Below are positions 45,611 to 58,200 of a DNA stretch of 64,000 nucleotides, piece after piece. Each line of letters opens with the position of its first letter. Position 1 is the stretch's first letter. Source of the DNA: Siphonodentalium dalli (Eukaryota > Mollusca > Scaphopoda > Gadilida > Siphonodentaliidae); NCBI GenBank assembly GCA_032622095.1, contig CP136063.1, positions 281,349,426 to 281,413,425 of the forward strand, given 5' to 3'. Under the pieces are notes generated by a model that saw nothing but the letters and a program-made list of their open reading frames with translations, was not told the origin of the DNA and ran no database searches. A program made the position numbers and the translations under genes.

Positions 45611-46144
45611 GTGTCATGAATAAAATTTCTAACCGTTGAACAAATTTACCAAAAGCATCCCATGTCGACACGTTCCTCTATGAGCGATATATGCATTGAT
45701 AACAGTTTCTGTTTTCTATGCAACATTGGTTAGGGGATATGCGTGTCTACTCCGCCAACGTTTGTCAACATGGCCAATACTAGTAGTTGAAAGGGTCATT
45801 CCTACCACAACATTACTTGAAATTTCAGACCGATTGTACATATATGTTGATTTTTTAGATAGATTTTGGACTGAAATGTAAATTAGTTGAATTTTCCAAC
45901 CATATGGTTGTGAGGTTGCAAATTCACTCAAAGGTTGAAAGTTTGAGGTACATGTACAAGCTCCAACTCGATGTTGTTGGAGGCTTGTGAATGGAATTTC
46001 GCAGACTCGAGATTTCGGTGTGCTTACAGATGGTGTATCTCTTCCCTGAAATTTCCGTATAGATTCGGAATGAGTCAGTGATACTGGAGCTTCTGTCACA
46101 AGATATGATTTTTCAGCAGCGTGAATTTAGTTACTTATTCCTTA
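45611..46144. other. Gene-free spacer
   Basis: No named repeat or gene was recognised. Confidence 0.4.
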
Positions 46145-47372
46145 TTCAAAAATTTTGGGAAAATGTGGCAAATGACCATGGCACCGTCTTAAGTAGGGAG
46201 AGACAAACTTTCCTGTGAAAAAAAAAATTTGGAAACAAAGTTCCAAAATGCACGAAATTAGGCAAAGTCCGAAAATGAAACGGAAATTGGCCGAAACAAG
46301 TGCGGGGTCATAAATGGCCACCTCGGCCAAAAATTTTGGGCCGAAAAAAATTTGGGTCGAGTCCGAAAAAGTGGGTCGAATCCCAGTTTTCGCTCTGCTC
46401 GGTCGGGAAAATTTCGGAAAATGTGGCAAAAAATGGCCACCTGGGCCGAACTTTTTGGGCCGAAAAGTTTTTGGGTCGAGTCCCAAAAAGTGGGTCAAAT
46501 AGAAATTCCCGCTCGGCTCGGTCAGGAAAATTTGGGAAAATGTGGCAAATGACCATGGCAACGTCTTAAGTAGGGCGAGACAAAACTTCCTGTGAAAAAA
46601 AAAATTCGAAAAAGTTCCAAAATGCACGAAATTAGGCAAAGTCCGAAAATTAACGGAAATTGGCCGAAATAAGTGCGGGGTCATAAATGGCCACCTCGGC
46701 CAAAAAATTTGGCCCGAAAAAAATTTGGGTCGAGTCCGAAAAAGTGGGTCGAATCCCAGTTTTCGCTCTGCTCGGTCGGGAAAATTTCGGAAAATGTGGC
46801 AAACTGTCGCATATTAAAAAATGGCCACTTGGGCCGAAAAGTTTTTGGGTCGAGTCCCAAAAAGTGGGTCAAATAGAAATTCCCGCTCTACTCGGTCAGG
46901 AAAATTTGGGAAAATGTGGCAAATGACCATGGCAACGTCTTAAGTAGGGCGAGACAAAATTTCCTGTGAAAAAATATTTTGGAAACAAAGTTCCAAAATG
47001 CACGAAATTAGGCAAAGTCCGAAAATGAACGGAAATTGGCCGAAACAAGTGCGGGGTCATAAATGACCACCTCGGTCAAAAATTTTGGCCCGAAAAAAAT
47101 TTGGGTCGAGTCCGAAAAAGTGGGTCGAATCCCAGTTTTCGCTCTGCCGGTCGGGAAAATTTCGGAAAATGTGGCAAACTGTCGCATATTAAAAAATGAC
47201 CACCTGGGCCGAACTTTTTGGGCCGATAAGTTTTTGGGTCGAGTCCCAAAAAGTGGGTCAAATAGAAATTCCCGCTCTGCTCGGTCAGGTAAATTTGGGA
47301 AAATGTGGCAAATGACCATGGCAACGTAGGGCGAGACATAATTTCCAGTGAAAAAAAATCCGGGAAAAAAGT
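46145..47372 (+). repeat. Satellite, 374-389 bp unit, about 3.2 copies
   Basis: The landmark ATGACCATGGCAACGTC (ATGACCATGGCACC in the first) recurs at 46172, 46549, 46923 and 47312. Each unit is itself built from an imperfect internal duplication of about 125 bp (GGGTCGAGTCCGAAAAAGTG and GGGTCGAGTCCCAAAAAGTG). Long open frames on both strands are a by-product of the repeat (WVESQKVG/FGLDPKTF type) and carry no domain. ATGACCATGGCAAC resembles an RFX X-box. Confidence 0.9.
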
Positions 47373-47379
47373 TCAAAAA

Positions 47380-48245
47380 TGCCTCGAAAATAGATATAAA
47401 GCTCATCTGCCACAACGGCCATGCATGGTCCAAGGACCTGCACTTCCCACAGTCCAGGGAAGTCAACTTCTACGAAAGCGACGTCTGGCAAGTAATCAGA
47501 GGGGCAATACAAGACGAGCCAATTGCAGGCTGACTGCTGTGGGGGCCAAGACAGACAGCTCAATGTGGACCAGTTTGTGCTAGATTAGTTCTGGGCGATT
47601 AGTCGCTCGCAGACCGAGCCTTCGGGGTGAACCACGCAGCCAGTATCATGGCCAAAGACCACAACGGCTGGAAACCGACCCGGCTAACCTCGGAGATGAC
47701 ATGCAGAAAGCCTGCGTTGAGCATGGAAGCCTTTGGAATGCGATGCATTGGAATGCGATGGTCTACGATACAAAAGACGTCGTCAGCATCGATATGAAAG
47801 CCTGCTACCCGGCCAGATTCCAAGGTCATGGTGAGGCCAAGCCATATTTTGACATATTCTGGCACCCAGCCACCACATGACCCGGGTCGCAATAAACGGC
47901 CCCGTCCTCAATATATCGGCACTGGTTTTGCCGAGGTCCAGGAATGGGAGTTCGCCCCTAACTGCCATCCCGTCATCCCCGCCTGGTTGGGAAGGCATTC
48001 CGCAGATCAGTGCTGCCCCCCACCCCCTCGCACCCCTGCTCGCCTTCCTGGTTGAGTCCGGTCTCCTGAAGAGCCTGGATGTCCGTGAGGCCATCACAGG
48101 AAGCTGTTGAAACCCGCATACACTATGGCACCCTATGTGCTTTTGCGGATATCGCACAGAGAACGTTCGCTGATGGCTCAGTTCCTGACGTGGAGGATAG
48201 AATTTGTGTCCTGTGAAACAGGCTAGGTGGAAACCGAACTTCACT
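47380..48245 (+). pseudogene. Decayed GC-rich fragment, family-B DNA polymerase-like (candidate)
   Basis: A block much more GC-rich than its neighbours. Plus-strand frames read ICHNGHAWSKDLHFPQSR near 47400 and, near 47780-47830, KDVVSIDMKACYPARFQG. The latter resembles motif A of family-B DNA polymerases (Asp, then x-x-S/A-L/C-Y-P). Later frames (GTGFAEVQEWEF, LLAFLVESGLLKSLDVREAI) look like further parts of the same protein in other frames. Stops and frame changes break it throughout, so it is a relic. The origin could be a Polinton- or virus-like element; this is inference from one motif. Downstream, about 48440-48480, AATAAATAAATCATTCATTC forms a tail. Confidence 0.4.
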
Positions 48246-49077
48246 TTCTTGGTTTCATCCTGATCTATATATCATGGCTCACTGTGTAAATAATTGTATT
48301 GTACATATTGCTCGGTTTATATGTCTGGCATATTCAATCAGACAATCAATACTATCTAAATATCCAAAACATGCATTAATAATATTGTATCTGTGTACAA
48401 AGTGACTTATATGCGCTATGTGTGTTAACATAACTTCACTATAATAAATAAATCATTCATTCACCCAATCATTCATGCAGTTGGGTGTGTAATCGCGCGG
48501 CGTTATCATGACGTCCAGGGACACACATATCTCGCTATTACTTTTCGAAAAAGCAGATGGAATCAATCCTGGATGTGATCAACACTGGTTGTTTCCTGTT
48601 TTACGCCCAATGACAATTTTACATACTCAAGTTCTTCATTATGATGATAGTTGATGGTGTGTCGACTCCAAGGTGTTGAAAAAGAGTCGGCAGCGGTGAC
48701 ATCCAAACGGTCTCTGGCTCTCTGCACATGGTTTCTGGGGGGGGGGGGTCGAAAAATAATGTTAACTTGCATAAAATATAATGCTGCATGGAACTAATAA
48801 ATACCCCTCACTTCCAGAAAATTTAGGCCGTTGTATGACCTGTTATAGTCCAGGTTTATATTCTGCCCGGCTTGTCCTAAATTCAAGAAAACATACCAAG
48901 TTTGGGAAACTTTAACACCGAGTAACTTGGTACTCAAAAAGTATTGCTCACATCAATAACAGGCACTTGTCACCGAGTTGTTGGTACACTCTTTTTTCAA
49001 TCGACGTTTTTTGTAGAAGCTGTTTTTTTGAGAATTATGCATCAGATCAAGCTGCTTTGTTTTATGGGGCACACATT
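48246..49077. other. Spacer before the tyrosine-recombinase retroelement
   Basis: Contains a CATT-rich tail (about 48440-48480) and a 10-G run near 48738-48747. No gene was recognised. Confidence 0.4.
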
Positions 49078-49135
49078 ATATAGTCTACGCTAGACTAGAT
49101 ACAACTAAAACAGATATAGCAGATAGCGTGCGTCT
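49078..49135 (-). repeat. Split direct repeat B2
   Basis: 58 bp starting ATATAGTCTACGCTAGACTA and ending GCGTGCGTCT. It matches B1 with one base difference and marks the 3' end of the retroelement. Confidence 0.88.
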
Positions 49136-49531
49136 TTATTGGTATTTAGATATGTACAGTCATACACAAACCGGAAGCCGTGGAAAAATTCAGAGTTTAT
49201 CGACTAAACCAAATTAATAAATTAAGCAAAAAGACATGCTTCCATGTGGCATACACATTATGTTATAAACAATCTAAACTCTGATACAGTGTTACATATA
49301 ACATACACAAAAATAACCCAGCGGCTCCCGGCTAACAAAATTCTACACTTAACAACCTGCGTTAAACCAGAGATAAAACCCTTTGGGAAAAACGCTCTGG
49401 AAGCATTGTATGTCAAGTGCTATACATCTTAATTTTCGAAAATGTTATATGACGTTTTGACATGTCATCTTAAATACATTCAATCTTATATTAATTGTTA
49501 TGCCCAGTTTTCACAAAAACTGTGCTGGAAA
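49136..49531. other. Unique spacer between B2 and A2
   Basis: About 400 bp of element sequence not repeated elsewhere in the window. The open frame at 49244-49432 has no recognised domain. Confidence 0.5.
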
Positions 49532-49765
49532 TTTGGCGAAATACACCTGTTCAGTCTGGAAGACGCTGCTAAAGTGACTCAGTTTACTGATCTCATTAAC
49601 TCACTCACTCTACTACGTCACAATAGGCTGTCATTGTGACACCCTTTAATTGAACAATTATAGCTTATAATACAACAGCGTGCTAACGCCCGTTGAGTTG
49701 TAATCAGCGTATACCGCTTTAGACAACAGTTTTGTTACTATTCTCCGAAACGTCCAAAACATATA
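49532..49765 (-). repeat. Split direct repeat A2
   Basis: About 234 bp from TTTGGCGAAATACACCTG to CCGAAACGTCCAAAACATATA. It matches A1, which is split across the LTR insertion, with about six differences. Confidence 0.88.
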
Positions 49766-49818
49766 GTCTACGCTAGACTAGATACAACTAAAACATATAT
49801 AGCAGATAGCGTGCGTCT
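49761..49818 (-). repeat. Split direct repeat B1
   Basis: 58 bp, overlapping the last bases of A2 (ATATA) and matching B2 with one base difference. Confidence 0.88.
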
Positions 49819-50070
49819 GCTAAAACAAATTGTTCAAAAGCATGTCCAGGTGTCGTTTGAAATCTGTCAAATTCCATGTGAATGTATCATAATGAATAAT
49901 ATTATATCATGGATGACATGTGTATATATGATCATAACTATACTAAATGCATATGTAGGCAATGCGTTTGATATAAAAATACATTTGTTAGCTAATGCTA
50001 ATCGTCTTCCTCTTAAATTTTGCTATAATGAATGTTGAACATGCAATTTACAAATATCATGTTAAATATT

Positions 50071-51000
50071 TTACAATTTCAAACTTTTTGAAACACTTAA
50101 TCTGGATTCCACCGAATCCACCACATATCCGTCCTTTGCGGATTCAGAACGCCATCTCCCATGGCGCTTCCAACAACGCTCATTGACTCCGGCTTGAGCG
50201 GCTTCGGTGGCTCCCCCAGCTCTCATAGAATAGAGCCCGAGCTTAACACTCCCATCACACACTTCCTTCAATCGCGCGACAATACATTCTCGGGCTCTTG
50301 TATAACTTAAAGGCTTGTTTTTGTAAATTAATTTACGTGATTCTTTTGATCCAAAAATGGGTCTGAATAAATACCCGTCTGAATTGACATCCAAATTTGC
50401 TAAACTAATATATCTATTGATCATTTTCACTGGGCATGCGACCGTTTCTCCTTTGGCAATAAGTATTTCATCGCCTTGCCTATACTGATCTGTTTTACTT
50501 TTTTCAATTTTGATTGATAAATGATCAGAATCTATTTCTAAATTATTGCATTTCAAATTTTGTAATTCAGAAAATCTCATAAAACCACTAAAACCGAGAA
50601 CAAATAAACAGGGTCCTTTTTTGTAACTTTTTTGGAGGCGACTCTTTTGGTCGCTTCTACGATGTTGCTAACTAAACCGTTCGATGTTGGATCAGAAAAT
50701 CCATGAAGCTCGTGAACCCATTTGAGAGAATATTTGTGAGCTGACACAACACTATGTGAGCTTCCTTTGTCTATCAAATCAGTCAGAAACAGTGCCACGT
50801 TTATGGAGTCCGCGGAAGTTCGTTGCATCCAATGTCACGAGCAAAGCTTTTCCATTTTGAAAACTTGGTAATACTTTTTCACTGTATTGTCCGCTCTCGA
50901 TTTGAGTAACAAATCGGTCATCTTGCCGGTTAAGTCATTAGCTCTGTTTGAACCCACCAAACTGGACTGGTTTACAGCTGATTGTATCTGTCTTGTTAAA
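50071..51000 (-). pseudogene. Tyrosine recombinase of the retroelement (frameshifted)
   Basis: The N-terminal core-binding part is readable from about 51000 (NDLTGKMTDLLLKSR, then after a break SINVALFLTDLIDKG). The catalytic part, 50580-50071, shows Arg in MRFSELQNLK, then YSMRAGGATEAAQAG (the second Arg, with Tyr in place of the usual His), HGRWRS and the tail Tyr in KDGYV. A one-base change in an A-run near 50620 separates the frames, and another break lies near 50830. The enzyme would join circular cDNA into the genome by site-specific recombination. The damaged frames make it non-functional as read. Confidence 0.83.
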
Positions 51001-51153
51001 CCTATAAATGAAATTTAACATAATTATATATGTGCTTAATAGCTATGGTAAAATGTCCTTAATATATATATGCATCGCCCCCATTGAGAACGGTAATGTT
51101 CTCCGGCCAAAAATGCCGTTGTCTCCCCTCCCCGGAGAAACTACGCACAGACC

Positions 51154-53422
51154 TCAGAGGTCCATCACTGGCGATGCCAATTTTCGCTCATTTATTTCGT
51201 TTTCAATGAGTGGCCAAAATGGTGCTGACTTCCAAATCGGAAATACTAAAGTGGCCTCACAGTTATCTCTGTGAAATTTTCTCAGAACTTCAGTTACTTT
51301 TTTCGGAGGTGGAACAATCCAGTTTTCCCCGCTCCAACTTTGTTTCATTGCGTCCACACCCTCTGTACCCGGACACCACCACCTTGAGTTGAACCTATTC
51401 AACTGCGCATTATAATCTGTTGAAAATCTGTCTACCGAATGAGGGCCCCAAACATTATCTAGCTTCATGAAAATGTTTTCTGAAATTTTCCAATCGTCAG
51501 AGTCAAATCTGCGACTCAGCGCGTCCGCGCTCTCGTTGAATTCCCTGGGAATCCATTCGGGTACCAACGCGATTCTGTACTCGGAGCACGTCGCGTCTAT
51601 ATCGATAGCAACCCTGTGTAAATGCTCTTTATTGCTACCCTTTTTTATCACGCTCACTGTGGCTTTGTTATCTGTGTATAACTTGTATGTCCCGCCTGAC
51701 ATTATCTCCACTTTCGATTTGCAAAATCTGTTCACGGCTTCTAACTCTATCCACGTAGAGCTTCTGTCAGCTTCGGAAGCTGACCAGGTCCCGAAGACCT
51801 CTAGGCCCGGGGCCTCATTTAGAAAAGCATTGTTATGCGATTCGCTAGCACATGCATGGTGCTATCCTTGGGCGTCCTGAACGCCCTCTGCGACCTTGGG
51901 CTACACGATGTAGCGCTTCTTCTGGTCGCTTTGCGATACATGCACTGTGCTGTGTGTATGCGTCCATGTTTTCGGAACAAACTGATTCTAAAATAATGAA
52001 TCCGCCGCAACCGGTTCCCGACGCGTCCGTGTAAACGCTACCCGCGATCAAGTCGCGTTCCGACTTAAGCAAGTCCTGACCATTCACGCTTTCGATATTT
52101 CTCGCCCAATACTCGAGTTCTCGTCGCGCATCTTCGCTTATATGCACCGATGCATTCCAACTCGTTTTATCGGACAGACATATATGTAAAAATCTGGTTT
52201 TTAAACCAATTTGTGCGTTTATTGCACCATTCATGGACGACAATTGGCCTAAAATGCCTGCCAAAGCTCTAGCGGAAACTTTGCCACCATTAGCGCTAAT
52301 GGCGTTACTCAACTTGTTTATTGCTCCGCAAAACACCTCAATTCTCTCGTGAGAAACACTGACTGTACCGGTTTTGAAATCCCATTCTAAGCCCAGCCAT
52401 ATGATGTTCTGGGTAGGAATCCAATGCAATTTTTCTACCGAAGATACAAAACCGAACTTTCTAATATCGTTTTGTATTCGCTTGCTTAAAGTTAACGCCG
52501 CGTCGAAATCGGACGCGCCCGCTAATCCGTCGTCTAAATACATTACTACTTTGCAACCGTCGCTTCTCCATGATTTCAACATCACCCTGGTGATTTTCGT
52601 GAATAACTGGGCTGCACTCGAAATTCCGAAAGGCAAAACATTAAAAACAAAATATGTACATATACAGCTGAAACCCAAGTACTTTCTGTACATCGGATCT
52701 ATACAAATATGATGGTATGCAGATTCTAAATCAAAATCAAACACGTAATCATTAATTTCAAATATCTGCCTTGCGACTGACCCGTCCTCAAGGCGGAATT
52801 TATATTTTGCAAGATGCTCGTTGAGATGTCTACAGTCCAAGACTAATCTTTTCTTGCCATTTATGTTTATGGCAACTGTTAATGGGTTGACAACTGTCGG
52901 CATATAATCGACTACAGAAACACAACCTTTATCTACTAATGTTTTGATTGCCTGATTTACAAAATCAGCGTTATCCCGGGAAGATTTGTTATTATCCAAA
53001 ACTTTGGCTGTTGGCTCATCAACAAAAGGTAAACGGTACCCGCTATTTATGACAGAAATTATGTAATCTGAAGCCCCTGCTTCCTCCCAAATTTTGACAC
53101 AACCCTTTGTATCTCCCACGCCAGTAATTTGCTTGCGGCGAACGTCTTGTTGTATAAGCCCACGGGACTCTACGTTAAGCTCATGCATTGAGCTTCTTTC
53201 CCGAACAGCCCCTCCGGCCTGAGACCCTAAATAATTAAAACTAATACTTATCTTAGGTCTCTGCGGCCCCATGGGGCCTCTTTTTGGACACTCGAATTTC
53301 CAGTGGCCAGCTTCTAGGCAGAGAAAACAGCTCCCTGGTTTCCTCACTCCTGGTGTGGAAGCTGATGCTATCATGGATGACGACACAGAAGATGAAACAG
53401 GTACACTATATATATGGTGCAT
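51154..53422 (-). pseudogene. Reverse transcriptase / RNase H polyprotein of the retroelement (broken)
   Basis: From 53422: a CCHC knuckle (CFLCLEAGHWKFEC, residues about 33-46), then RT with LVLDCRHLN, FDFDLESAYHHI, VLPFGISSAAQLFTK and the catalytic YLDDGLAG, then RNase H starting VYTDASGTGCGGF. The frame is lost after about 51880. RNase H resumes on 51735-51154 with TYKLYTDNKATVSVIKKG and VPEWIPREFNESADALSR, followed by the region with HSVDRFSTDYNAQLNRF and WIVPPPKKVTEVLRKF that is common after RNase H in DIRS-group elements. The stop and frame shift between about 51740 and 51880 indicate a dead copy. Confidence 0.87.
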
Positions 53423-53897
53423 GTCGAACTTTTTTCTTCTTCTCCTTTTCCTTCAGCTTGGCTTGGCTCATGGCCTTCCTAATCCTTTTCTCGTCATCGG
53501 AATCGTCAGCTAGGCTGTGCCTCTGATACTCGTCTACCACTTTCCATCCCAAATCCGAAGAATCAGCTAATTTTATCAGCTTCTGCTGTCTATCTTTTAT
53601 TAAGTCCAAACCTTCTCGCAATGCGCTTAAAGCATCCTCTGTATTCGGCTCGCTCTCTTCCATGTGGTGTTTTGCTTGTGCCATCCTGTTTTGAACTTCA
53701 GAATTTAACTTGAACTGCTCTTCGTGTGCACGTTTTTTAAATTTGTATGTTTCTGTGTTCGACGTTTGCATCTGTCGTTGACTGGAAACAAGCGTGCTAA
53801 AGTTTGTAGTTATCACTTCCCCCAATTTCTCTAACATGTCGTCTTGTGATTTTTTAATCGCGTCTTGTATCCTTCTTTCTATTTGTGTTTCGTCCAT
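53406..53897 (-). CDS. Gag-like ORF1 of the retroelement
   Basis: 163 codons, starting MDETQIERRIQDAIKK two nucleotides inside the A1 repeat boundary and ending within the start of the RT frame (17-nt overlap). It is highly charged, rich in Lys, Glu, Gln and Asp, predicted helical or coiled, with a very basic end (KLKEKEKKKKVRHAP). No CCHC motif is present; the knuckle lies at the start of the next frame. The position fits a nucleocapsid or Gag role. Sequence alone does not prove it. Confidence 0.65.
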   Translation of the reverse strand: MDETQIERRIQDAIKKSQDDMLEKLGEVITTNFSTLVSSQRQMQTSNTETYKFKKRAHEEQFKLNSEVQNRMAQAKHHMEESEPNTEDALSALREGLDLIKDRQQKLIKLADSSDLGWKVVDEYQRHSLADDSDDEKRIRKAMSQAKLKEKEKKKKVRHAPYI

Positions 53898-53898
53898 T

Positions 53899-54109
53899 TT
53901 TGGCGAAATACACCTGTTCAGTCTGGAAGACGCTGCTGAAGTGACTCAGTTTACTGATCTCATTAACTCACTCACTCTACTACGTCACAATAGGCTGTCA
54001 TTGTGACACCATTTAATTGAATTATTCTAGCTTATAATACAACAGCGTGCTAACGCCCGTTGACTTGTAATCAGCGTATACCGCTTTAGACAACAGTTTT
54101 GTTACTATT
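53899..54109 (-). repeat. Split direct repeat A1 (main part)
   Basis: Matches A2 up to GTTTTGTTACTAT, where the LTR element starts. The remaining part of A1, TCTCCGAAACGTCCAAAAC plus ATATA, continues at 59924-59947 after the LTR element and its CTAT duplication. Confidence 0.88.
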
Positions 54110-54466
54110 GTAGTGTTTTTGGGTATCAATTAATTAACGTGGATGACAAACAAAACACCGAAAAGCCCGTGATCGGAAGATATACAAATGAGGTCAACAA
54201 CTGCGGGAGAGACAATCACGAAGTCAAACGAACACGACTCGGCCAATTCCGGAACTGCACGGCGATGCTCTCCCGATGACGAACTTCCATCACTCGATCC
54301 ACAATCTTCAAACCAACAACATGTCTTACAAATATCGTCTATTCTATTGCCTGTTATTCTACATGTAAATGTTCCTGTTATATTATAAAGGTTAGTTAAA
54401 CTTGTATGTTCGTATTTAATTTATAATGTAGTAATATAGAAATAACCCCTAAGTAAAAATACGACA
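54110..54466 (+). repeat. 5' LTR
   Basis: 357 bp, TGTAGTG...ACGACA. It holds a 66-codon open frame (54188-54388) that is repeated in the 3' LTR with one Ser/Cys change; no domain is recognised in it. Confidence 0.88.
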
Positions 54467-55265
54467 ATGGCGTTGTTAGCTAAAAACGAACACGTGCGAG
54501 GAAGACGATAAATGGCGGAAGGTTTTTTATTGAAGTGGACCCCCCACGTGGGTTCAGTCAAAAAATCGCCGCCGGCGATTCCAAATGATTCCACATCATG
54601 GAATTAATCGTACTTGCTTGGCTACGACAAATTGTTAGTATTTTCTGGAAAATTTATGTATTTTTGAATGTTTGATTAACATTTCACAAACTTTTTTGCT
54701 TTATATCATTATCAATATAATTTTTCCATTTGTATGCACAATTATTGAATGTTATTTTTGCCATAGATATATCCCTATTGGCGTATTGCCATAATAATTG
54801 CTTATTAAATTACCTTTTGATTATAAATTATATAATTTTTTACATTTTTTTATTTTCACCTGTTCACATTTTTTCATAAATATTTCGTTTTTTATTGAAA
54901 TTTCTCCAGTTTTTGTCCTATATTGCATTAATTAACTATTTTGTTATATATTAATATTTTTCTTGTCAATTTTTGCTGAAATATTCATATATATTATAAA
55001 TTGTCCACTTTTGTTCATTAAATTGCATTATTAATTTCAATATAATTGATTACTTTTTACTCTCAATTTGTTTGATATCTATATTTTTGTCACTTTCATT
55101 GCCAATTGCCCATTTATGTAATCACGGATGCTCTAGTGTCCACTTTTTGAAAAATACTTCCAATTATTGGAGTTTCTTTCGTATCCAACAAGTATACTTT
55201 ACTTTTTGTATCAAATGAAAGAGGGTGTAGGTGTGAATTCTGGAATATAAAACATCAATAACAGA
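54467..55265 (+). other. 5' untranslated leader of the LTR element
   Basis: About 800 nt, strongly AT-rich after the first 130 nt. It starts with the candidate primer-binding site. No ORF of note lies before the ATG at 55266. Confidence 0.55.
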
Positions 55266-58200
55266 ATGACTTATCAGACACCACACTTTAGTCAGACTAA
55301 TTGTCTTAATTACATGGACTGTAATCAAAAGGAGAATAAAAGTTCTTCATTAGCATCGATTGTTCAAAGCCATACAGTTGCTCAGAACAATCCATATCGT
55401 AATTCACAAGAACAGTCCCCACATTATCTTGACATTAGACCAGAAGGTTTGAATTGCCAAACCTCAAACTGGTGTCCTCAACAACCTATTCAAGGCCAAA
55501 ATGTCACAAGTCAATATTTAGTAGATGCAACAGTAGTATCAAGCTCACCAAAAGTCACCCAGAATTTTCAACAATATGTTCAAAATCAACAAGGGTTTCA
55601 ACCAAATATTCAACCACAAATGATCCCTCAACCGGATGTTCAATTTCAACCCCAAATAACACCTCAACCGGGCGTTCAATTTCAACAAAATATTCCACCC
55701 CAAATAACACCTCAACCGGGTGTTCAATTTCAACAAAATATTCCACCCCAAATAACACCTCAACCGGGTGTTCAATTTCAACAAAATATTCTACCCCAAA
55801 TAACACCTCAACCGGGTGTTCAATTTCAACCAAATAATCAACAAAATGCTGCAATGTGTCGTAGATGGAATCCGACATCAGATATAGCCTCATCACAAGG
55901 CTATGCCACTCCAACTCAACCGGGCTCAATGTTCCAAAACCCGGTCAGTGCAAATCAGTTGCATTCTCAAAACGTAACAAAACCAGCAACTGTACCATTT
56001 CAATTTGGGTTTTCAGACTTTTCTTTGGCACCAAATTTGTTGGTACCACCACCGGACAGCGGACTAAAGCGACCATACAAAACAGCACATAGGATGCCCA
56101 ATCAGGCAATAACAGGTGCTGCATCAACTCAACAAAATGTACCTCAACCTCAGGTACAAAATACTGCCACATCACAAATAGCTCATATGGATATTTCACA
56201 GTCTCAAATGAGTCAATCTCAGGCAACACCAATTATGACTCCACTAGTTACAACACAATCAAATGTACAAATTTCTCAGGCCCAAGGATTTCAAAACTTG
56301 GCTCAACCACAAATAACTCCCCAAATGGAAGTTAACCCTCAACCGAATATTCAATACCAAATAACACCCCAACCAGGTGCTCAACTTCAAAATAATACTC
56401 AATCACAAATAACGCCTCAACCGGGTGTTTCATTCCAACAATATGCTCAACCGCAAACCACAACACATCAACCGGCTTCATATCAAAATCAACCTCCACC
56501 AATTTCTAATCCAGTTGCGCCTCAACAGGTTGTTCCAATTCATGGTCATTCTCAAACACAAATGAACACTCAACCAAGTGTTCAGAATCAAAACATGCCT
56601 CCTATAGGTATGCAACACCAGGCTATGCCACATCCACAATACCAACATGAAGCGAGTTTTTCAAATCAAGGTCAACCTCAACCAGTGGCTGAACTACAAG
56701 TAAACAATCAACACTGTGTTCAAAATCAGTTCATACATCAACAAGGTATGCAGTTTCAGCCACGTCAACATATACAACAACCTCAACCAGTTGCTCCAAA
56801 TGAATGTCAATCTCAACCAATGACTGAGACTCAACCACAAGTGAACACTCAAAAAGGTGTTCAAAATCAATTCATGCCTCAAATAGGTATGCAGTTTCAG
56901 GCTATGTCACAACCACAATACCAACCACAGTACCAACCTCAACCAGGTACTCAATATATGTCCCAGCAACATATTCAACCTCAAATAGTACCTCAACCTC
57001 AAACTATTTTCCAACAAGGTACTCAAACAACTCAACCTCAAATAGTACCTCAACCAAGTGGTCAACATAAAAATATGTTCCAACAAGGTACTCAAACGTC
57101 TCAATCTCAAATAGTACCTCAACTAAGTGGTCAATCTCAAAATGTGTTCCAACAAGGTACTCAAATTCAAATGGCTCAACATAATGGGCAACCCCAATCA
57201 AATCAAAAAGGCACCCAAAATCAATCCATACCTCAACCAGGTATGCAGGTTCAACCAAATTCTCAACTAAGTAAGCAATTTCAAATAATGCCCCAAAAGG
57301 GTATTCTAACTCAACTATTGTTCCATCAGGGTGTTCAAACTCATGGAATGCAACAACCTCAATTTGTTCAACCTCAATTTTCTCAAACTCAAGTTGGTCA
57401 ACCTCAAGTTATCCAACAACAAATGTGTTCCCCAAAGGTACACAATCAAATAATTATACCAGAGGTACATCATACAGTTCAGACTGAAAAAGCACCTCTT
57501 GAAATAGAAATCCAAACATCACAGACTGAGAATGTGATACCAGAAGTTGACTTACATGTTCATAACCATTCAAGTTGTACGAAAAATGAACAACTGCCCC
57601 AAAATATACCACAACATCTAGTTTATGATGGTATAGAAGACTGGCTGAAATACAGACTCAGATTTTCTAATTTTGTAATCGATGCCAACTTTAGTGAAAA
57701 TGAGCGAATAAACGCTCTTAGTCATTGTTTGCCTCAAGATGATTTCAATATTTTTAATGCCATTGCCATTAACAACCCTGGCATATCAACAACTTATATT
57801 CTGTATGAAATGGAACAAATAATGCCAAAGTCTGAGAATACTCAGATGGCATTTGATGATGAAGAAAATTACTGTGATAGTGATTCTACAGATACTTGTT
57901 TAAATGAGACAAAATCTGCAATCATAGGGAACAAACAATATCAACCACATATGGTTGAAGAACCAGAAGAAAATGATTTTGAAAATCTCATTCCTAGAAT
58001 ACCAACTCTGGACTCGAACAGTAATGACAATCCTCTATGGCACATGGATCCGGGATATCAACAAGAGTTGTCGGATATATCCTTCCCTGAGTCAAAAGTC
58101 AACCCCCATAAATTATCGGATAAATACGTGTGTTCAAACTCAGATTACTCAGAATTTCCATCCGTGTTTGGAGACTCAGATTCACATGGTGAGTTATCTG

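Noticed and set aside
46142-47583. Several open frames of 60-180 codons on both strands
   Set aside because: They follow the 380-bp satellite and translate into the same repeated phrases in several frames; no domain.
47783-48244. 153-codon minus-strand frame in GC-rich DNA
   Set aside because: The recognisable motif lies on the plus strand; high GC alone removes stops on the other strand.
55545-57515. Several minus- and plus-strand frames of 60-130 codons in the 55-58 kb region
   Set aside because: Shadows of the low-complexity Gln/Pro-rich ORF.
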